DNA of 64,000 bases from an uncultured Collinsella sp. (lineage in GTDB: Bacteria; Actinomycetota; Coriobacteriia; Coriobacteriales; Coriobacteriaceae). Position 1 is the first letter of the stretch; every line of letters starts with the position of its first letter. The translations under genes were made by a program, and so were the position numbers. Below the pieces are notes generated by a model that did no database searches, was not told the DNA's origin, and saw nothing but the letters and a program-made list of their open reading frames with translations. Positions 59,675 through 64,000 of this stretch are shown here, piece by piece. Location of the stretch: positions 59,871 through 123,870 of the forward strand of contig CABUDI010000004.1 in NCBI GenBank assembly GCA_902490305.1, read 5' to 3'.

Positions 59675-62200
59675 CTATTTCGTCTTGCCGGTAATGAGCG
59701 TCTTAAGTCCCAGACCGATCAGACCCAGACCCATGCGCACGCGACCGGGGCGATGGCGCTCGATGGCCTTGGTCTTGCCAGCGGGCTTCTCGCGACGGGC
59801 ATTCGTCTCGGGCGCGGGCTTAGCGGCCTGCGGCTCGGGCTGGGGCGCAGGATCGGGCTCAATGACGGTCGCCTGGACCTTCTGGACCTCGGGCGCTGCC
59901 GGCTCGGGCTCGGGGGCGGGAGCGGGGGCGGTGACGGGCTCCGTCTCAACGACGGGCTCGGGTGCGGCCTCGACGACAGCCTCCGACTCGGCAACAGGCT
60001 CGACAGTCGCTTCGCGCTCAAGCTCAGCCTGAATAGACTCCTCGGCCACACGTTCCTTCTCCTGTGCGCGCTGCTGCGCGGCGGCCTCGGCGTTGCGATA
60101 GGCACGCTCCAACAGGGCTTCCTGCGAGTTAAAGGGCCTCTCGCCTTCATGGCGCTCCACGGGGACCCAGGTGCCGTCGCTCGTGAGACTGCGGGCCTTC
60201 ACGTTGTCGCGCAGCTGCATGCCCATGTACTCGTGAACCAGTGCGCGGCAGGTGGGGTCGAGCACGGGGAAGGCGATCTCCACGCGGTGCTCGGTGTTGC
60301 GCGTCATCATGTCGGCCGAGCTCAGATAGATCATGTCCGAGTCCACGCCAAAGGCGTAAACGCGCGCATGCTCCAAAAAGCGTCCGACGATAGAACGGAC
60401 ATACACGTTCTCGGTCTTGCCCGGAACGCCCGGCTTGAGGCACGAGATGCCGCGGATGATCATGTCCACGCGGACTCCTGCGCACGATGCCTCGGCGATC
60501 TTGTCGATGACCTCGCGGTCGGTGAGCGAGTTGAGCTTAAAGAACACACGGGCGGGCTCGCCAGCGAGGGCGCGCTGGATCTCGCGGTCCAGGCCGCGCA
60601 TGATGAGCGGCTTCAGGCCGACCGGCGCCACGCCCAGGAAGCGGTAATCTCCGCGCAGGTTGCCCAGCGACAGGTTGCGGAAGAACAGGTTGGCGTCCTC
60701 GCCGATGCCGGGATGGGCGGTCATGAGCATAAAGTCGCTGTAGAGCTTGGCCGTCTTCTCGTTAAAGTTGCCGGTGCCCAACAGCGTCAGGCGTGTAAGC
60801 GCCATGCCCTCGCGATAGGTGAGCTGGCAGATCTTGGAGTGGCACTTAAAGCCTTCGGAGCCGTAGATGACGGTGCAGCCTGCCTCTTCCAGACGCTCGG
60901 CCCACTCGATGTTGTTCTGCTCGTCGAAGCGGGCGCGGAGCTCCATGAGCACCGTGACCTCTTTGCCGTTCTCGGCGGCATCGATCAGCGACTCGCACAG
61001 GCGGCTCTGCTTGGCCACACGGTAGAGCGTGATGCGCAGTGAGATGCACTCGGGGTCGTAGGCGGCCTCGTGCACCAGATCCAGGAAGGGGTTCATGGCC
61101 TCGTAAGGGTAAAAGAGCAGCTTGTCGTGCTGCAGCACCTGCTCGCGGATGGAGCGGGTCATATCGATGGTGGGGTTGGGCTGCGGCTTAAACGGCGTAA
61201 AGAGCAGCTCGTTGCGCAGGTGCTCGGGAATCTTGCCCTCAATGCCAAAGACATAGCCCAGGTTGAGCGGGATATCGCAGGTAAAGACCGAGCGACGCGA
61301 GAGCTCGAGCGCCTTGCGGATAGTCTTGAGCGTTGGCTTTTCGAGTGAGCCCGAGACGGCGAGCACTACCGGCTGCAGGCGCAGGCGCTTCTTGAGGATG
61401 CGCTTCATATGCTGGCGGTAGTCCTCTTCCTCCTCGACGCCCTCGCCGTCCGGATCGATGTCGGCGTTGCGGGTGACGCGGATGAGCGCGCGGTCGAGCG
61501 GCTTATAGGAGCCAAAGCAGCTGTCCAGGCAGGCGAGGATGACGTCCTCGAGCAGAATGTAGGAGTAGGTGCCGGTGGGCGAGGGGATCTCGACCACGCG
61601 GTTCATCGAGGCGGGAATCTCGATCAGGCCCAGCAGGCTCTCCTCGTCGGTGACGCCGTCCAGGCCACAGGCCAGGTAGAGTGCGCCGTTGCGCAGGTTG
61701 GGGAAGGGGTGGCGCGGGTCGATTACCAACGGTGAGATGACCGGAGACACGTAGGCTTGGAAGTAGCGGGTGACAAAGGTGCGCTCCTCGGGCGTAAGCG
61801 AATCGACGCGCGCGCGGTGAACGCCCAGGGCGTCGAGCTTGCCCTCGATGCTCTTAAAGATGGACTCCCAGCGGTCGAGGAGCTCGGGCAGCTCTGCCAT
61901 GACGGCATCGACCTGCTCCGAGGCGGTCATATTGCTCTTGTTGTCGACAGGTTGTTTTTTGAGCTCGGCAAGGTCGGACAGGCCACCCACGCGCACCATA
62001 AGGAACTCATCGAGGTTTGACTCGAAGATCGAGACGAACTTAAGGCGCTCGAACAGCGGCACGGACTCATCAAAAGCCTCGTCGAGCACACGGTTGTCAA
62101 AGCGTAGCCAGCTGAGCTCTCGGTTCTGCGTGTACGAGAAGTCGCGCGGCGGTTTGCGCAGCTTTGCGGCGGCTTGCTTTTTTTCGATTTTGCTCGGCAT
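59675..62200 (-). CDS. ppk: Polyphosphate kinase 1 with unusual C-terminal tail
   Basis: 841 aa against about 690 usual. NRELSWLRFDNRVLDEA at the N-terminus; catalytic His segments CECISLRITLYRVAKQSRLCESL and FKCHSKICQLTYREG (near 450); ISLRVDMIIRGISCLKPGVPG-type segment near 600. Beyond residue about 690 come 150 extra residues rich in Glu, Ala and Pro (EPVVETEPVTAPAPAPEPEP) and a basic, glycine/leucine-rich end (RVRMGLGLIGLGLKTLI). It polymerises polyphosphate from ATP. ATG 62200 is preferred to 62206. The tail may bind membrane, polyphosphate or a partner. Confidence 0.9.
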   Translation of the reverse strand: MPSKIEKKQAAAKLRKPPRDFSYTQNRELSWLRFDNRVLDEAFDESVPLFERLKFVSIFESNLDEFLMVRVGGLSDLAELKKQPVDNKSNMTASEQVDAVMAELPELLDRWESIFKSIEGKLDALGVHRARVDSLTPEERTFVTRYFQAYVSPVISPLVIDPRHPFPNLRNGALYLACGLDGVTDEESLLGLIEIPASMNRVVEIPSPTGTYSYILLEDVILACLDSCFGSYKPLDRALIRVTRNADIDPDGEGVEEEEDYRQHMKRILKKRLRLQPVVLAVSGSLEKPTLKTIRKALELSRRSVFTCDIPLNLGYVFGIEGKIPEHLRNELLFTPFKPQPNPTIDMTRSIREQVLQHDKLLFYPYEAMNPFLDLVHEAAYDPECISLRITLYRVAKQSRLCESLIDAAENGKEVTVLMELRARFDEQNNIEWAERLEEAGCTVIYGSEGFKCHSKICQLTYREGMALTRLTLLGTGNFNEKTAKLYSDFMLMTAHPGIGEDANLFFRNLSLGNLRGDYRFLGVAPVGLKPLIMRGLDREIQRALAGEPARVFFKLNSLTDREVIDKIAEASCAGVRVDMIIRGISCLKPGVPGKTENVYVRSIVGRFLEHARVYAFGVDSDMIYLSSADMMTRNTEHRVEIAFPVLDPTCRALVHEYMGMQLRDNVKARSLTSDGTWVPVERHEGERPFNSQEALLERAYRNAEAAAQQRAQEKERVAEESIQAELEREATVEPVAESEAVVEAAPEPVVETEPVTAPAPAPEPEPAAPEVQKVQATVIEPDPAPQPEPQAAKPAPETNARREKPAGKTKAIERHRPGRVRMGLGLIGLGLKTLITGKTK

Positions 62201-62757
62201 ATGCATCTGTCCGTTCAGTCCCCGCAGGGGACGGTAGCCTAACACTATTCACTATTGTCTCAATTTAGTCGACTTGTGGCACGGACGTATTGTGCGAACG
62301 GTATCTTAACCTACTTCTTACGCTGTCAAGGCATGCAACTAACTGCCCGACTCGTTTTGAAAACAATCTATATCCATACTCAACTGGTGAGGATGTATGA
62401 ATAAGAATGATTGCGAGCTGAATATAATCGAATCCAAATCGAATCGTGGACAAACGACATATATATGCAGAAAACCGTTTTAGCTATGCAATTCCTAAAC
62501 ATGTAAATATTTGTGCAATCTGGCTTAATTCCTTAGAAAAAGAACGTTTACCTTTGAAAATATGCTTTAGAGAACTGAAGTGCATCATGGGGGAATCATA
62601 TGCGATATACCGTTCATCGCACTTTGCTGACCGTTCGCGGGCGAGGTGGAATTGCGGGTGGTTTTTGGATATAACTAGAGCTGTCAGCAAGCAGCGTCCC
62701 ATACGGAGGGGCGCTGATACATTCGGCCAGTAAGGCCCGAAAGAAAGGTAGGAGGCC
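62201..62757. other. 557-bp AT-rich leader between ppk and arcA
   Basis: Markedly AT-richer than its surroundings. Contains an ARG-box-like site, TATAAT at 62423-62428, TATAAC at 62670-62675 with TGGAAT 17 nt before it, and a CGGCC/GGCCCG hairpin at about 62724-62739 near the arcA ribosome site. An open frame at 62446-62733 has no ribosome site or recognisable product and is not called. The ppk promoter must lie at the left end. Confidence 0.6.
62395..62428 (+). promoter_or_regulatory. ARG-box-like operator and TATAAT promoter upstream of arcA
   Basis: TGTATGAATAAGAATGAT (62394-62411) resembles the ArgR/AhrC operator consensus CATGAATAAAAATKCAAK; TATAAT follows at 62423-62428. Arginine-responsive control of arginine deiminase would fit. 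Transcripts from here would have a leader of about 320 nt. Confidence 0.5.
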
Positions 62758-63999
62758 ATGACGAAAGGTCTGCACGTGCCTTCCGAGATCGGCAAGCTCA
62801 GGAAGGTCTGCCTGCACCGTCCCGGCGACGAGCTCCTCAACCTGCCGCCCGACGAGCTCGAGCGACTCCTGTTCGACGACGTCCCGTTCCTGGAGGTCGC
62901 GCAGCAGGAGCACGACACCTTCGCCCAGATCCTGAGGGACCAGGGCGTGGAGGTCCTCTACCTCGAGAACCTCGTCGCCGAGGTGTTCGACCAGGTCCCC
63001 GGCGCCCGCGCCGAGTTCACCGACCAGTACATCGCCGAGGCCGGCATCCGCGGCCAGCACATGCCGCAGATCGTCCGCGAGAAGCTGGACTCCATCGAGG
63101 ACAACCTCGAGTTCGTCAAGAAGACCATGGCCGGCATGACCAAGTCCGAGATCGACATGCCCCTCACGGCGTCCACGACCCTCGACTCCCTGGTCAACTC
63201 CGAGTCCGAGTCCGACCTGATCATCGACCCGATGCCCAACCTCTACTTCACCCGCGACCCGTTCGCGGTCGTCGGCGAGGGCGTCAACCTCAACCGCATG
63301 TACTCGGTCACCCGCAACCGCGAGACCCTGTACGGCAAGTACGTCTTCAAGTACCACCCCGACTACAAGGACGTCTCGCTGTACTTCCGCCGCGACTGCC
63401 AGTTCCACACCGAGGGCGGCGACGTGCTGAACATCAACGAGAAGACCCTCGCCGTCGGCATCTCCCAGCGCACCCAGGCCGCGGCCATCGACGTCATGGC
63501 CCAGAACATCTTCTGGAACTCCGACTCCAAGGTCGAGCGCATCCTGGCCTTCGACATCCCGGTCTCGCGCGCCTTCATGCACCTCGACACGGTCTTCACC
63601 CAGATCGACGTCGATAAGTTCACGATCCACCCCGCCATCATGGGCACCCTGCGCGTCTACGAGCTGACCGCCGGCAAGAACCCGGGCGACGTGAACATCC
63701 GCCTGATCGAGGACACCCTCGAGCACGTCCTGGAGGACGCCACCGGCGTCGACCAGGTCAAGCTGATCCCCTGCGGCGGCGGCGACCCGATCGCGGCCTC
63801 CCGCGAGCAGTGGAACGACGGCTCCAACACCCTGTGCGTCGAGCCCGGCAAGATCTGCGTCTACGCCCGCAACACCGTCACCAACGACGTGCTGTACAAG
63901 GAGGGCCTGGACCTTCTCGTCGTGCCCTCCGCCGAGCTCTCCCGCGGCCGCGGCGGCCCGCGCTGCATGAGCATGCCCTTCTGGCGCGAGGACCTCTAA
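62758..63999 (+). CDS. arcA: Arginine deiminase
   Basis: 413 aa, normal length. N-terminal VPSEIGKLRKVCLHRPGDEL, NLYFTRDPFAVVGEGVNLNRM near residue 160, FHTEGGDVLNINEKTLAVGISQRT near 218 with catalytic Glu/His/Asp groups, and the nucleophile Cys in GRGGPRCMSMPFWREDL at the end. Hydrolyses arginine to citrulline and ammonia, first step of the ADI pathway giving ATP and acid resistance. Codons are almost wholly C- or G-ending, far beyond neighbours, consistent with very high expression. AGGAGG precedes the ATG. Later arc genes lie past the window. Confidence 0.95.
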   Translation: MTKGLHVPSEIGKLRKVCLHRPGDELLNLPPDELERLLFDDVPFLEVAQQEHDTFAQILRDQGVEVLYLENLVAEVFDQVPGARAEFTDQYIAEAGIRGQHMPQIVREKLDSIEDNLEFVKKTMAGMTKSEIDMPLTASTTLDSLVNSESESDLIIDPMPNLYFTRDPFAVVGEGVNLNRMYSVTRNRETLYGKYVFKYHPDYKDVSLYFRRDCQFHTEGGDVLNINEKTLAVGISQRTQAAAIDVMAQNIFWNSDSKVERILAFDIPVSRAFMHLDTVFTQIDVDKFTIHPAIMGTLRVYELTAGKNPGDVNIRLIEDTLEHVLEDATGVDQVKLIPCGGGDPIAASREQWNDGSNTLCVEPGKICVYARNTVTNDVLYKEGLDLLVVPSAELSRGRGGPRCMSMPFWREDL

Positions 64000-64000
64000 G

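Noticed and set aside
62446..62733. 95-codon open frame in the arcA leader
   Set aside because: GTG start without ribosome site, AT-rich codons unlike the genome, and no family resemblance. It may be a relic but cannot be supported.
1..64000. CRISPR arrays, tRNA/rRNA genes, prophage or transposase genes
   Set aside because: I looked for regular short repeats, tRNA-like cloverleaf consensus and integrase or transposase motifs and found none.

Overview
This window reads as chromosomal DNA from a host-associated, fermentative, high-GC actinobacterium of the Coriobacteriia, most like Collinsella. That placement is inference from gene content and style: Gram-positive wall genes (D-aspartate ligase and racemase, LPXTG anchoring), acetyl-diaminopimelate lysine synthesis, ECF transport, L-lactate dehydrogenase, two acetate kinases plus phosphotransacetylase, arginine deiminase, and strong GGAGG-type ribosome binding sites. 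I see no rRNA, tRNA, CRISPR array, integrase or insertion sequence.

Layout. 39-6493 (+) is a catabolic operon: an FrlB-like SIS deglycase, two FrlD-like PfkB kinases, an amidohydrolase-fold protein, a YjbQ-family protein, a BtpA-family protein and an FGGY kinase. It looks like a variant pathway for Amadori-type sugar amines with unassigned extra steps. 6573-9603 holds tatD, tcdA, a tiny membrane peptide on the minus strand (8375-8461) behind a LexA-like box, and an sdpR-sdpI pair. 9788-21053 carries ettA, two low-complexity proteins, nadE, an aminotransferase, ldh, a DUF2974 hydrolase and a nucleoid-associated protein. 21187-26554 is lysine synthesis: an in-frame lysA-dapA fusion, dapB and dapH on the minus strand behind a lysine riboswitch, with a divergent M20 deacetylase.

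26708-34406 holds small regulators, a lipoprotein, an HTH gene next to a Ser/Thr kinase broken by one TGA, a secreted coiled-coil wall hydrolase, a MOSC protein, and the D-aspartate ligase/aspartate racemase pair. 34532-38711 (-) is an ECF transport operon with two paralogous S components, headed by a 22-residue leader peptide containing three consecutive Trp codons and an attenuator. It is best read as tryptophan uptake under ribosome-mediated attenuation. 38890-46439 contains a wall-anchored C69 peptidase, a 30-aa membrane peptide, a lipid kinase-like gene, rnd, a zinc peptidase, xseA-xseB and a HIT protein. 46481-48648 is a more AT-rich island with a frameshifted LysR regulator and an MFS transporter. 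48769-52623 has tandem ackA genes convergent with pta. 52856-63999 has glf and a glycosyltransferase, a P1 peptidase, a DJ-1/PfpI gene and maf, rlmD-like, a tailed ppk1, and arcA behind a long AT-rich leader.

The least explained structure is intergenic. Several long nested inverted repeats have arms that differ from locus to locus, yet each arm pairs perfectly or nearly so with its partner. Three of them (51497-51627, 55106-55214, 55309-55433) share short core motifs around a variable inner hairpin. Two others (11512-11612, 37823-37916) share a core of about 73 bp within unrelated arms.
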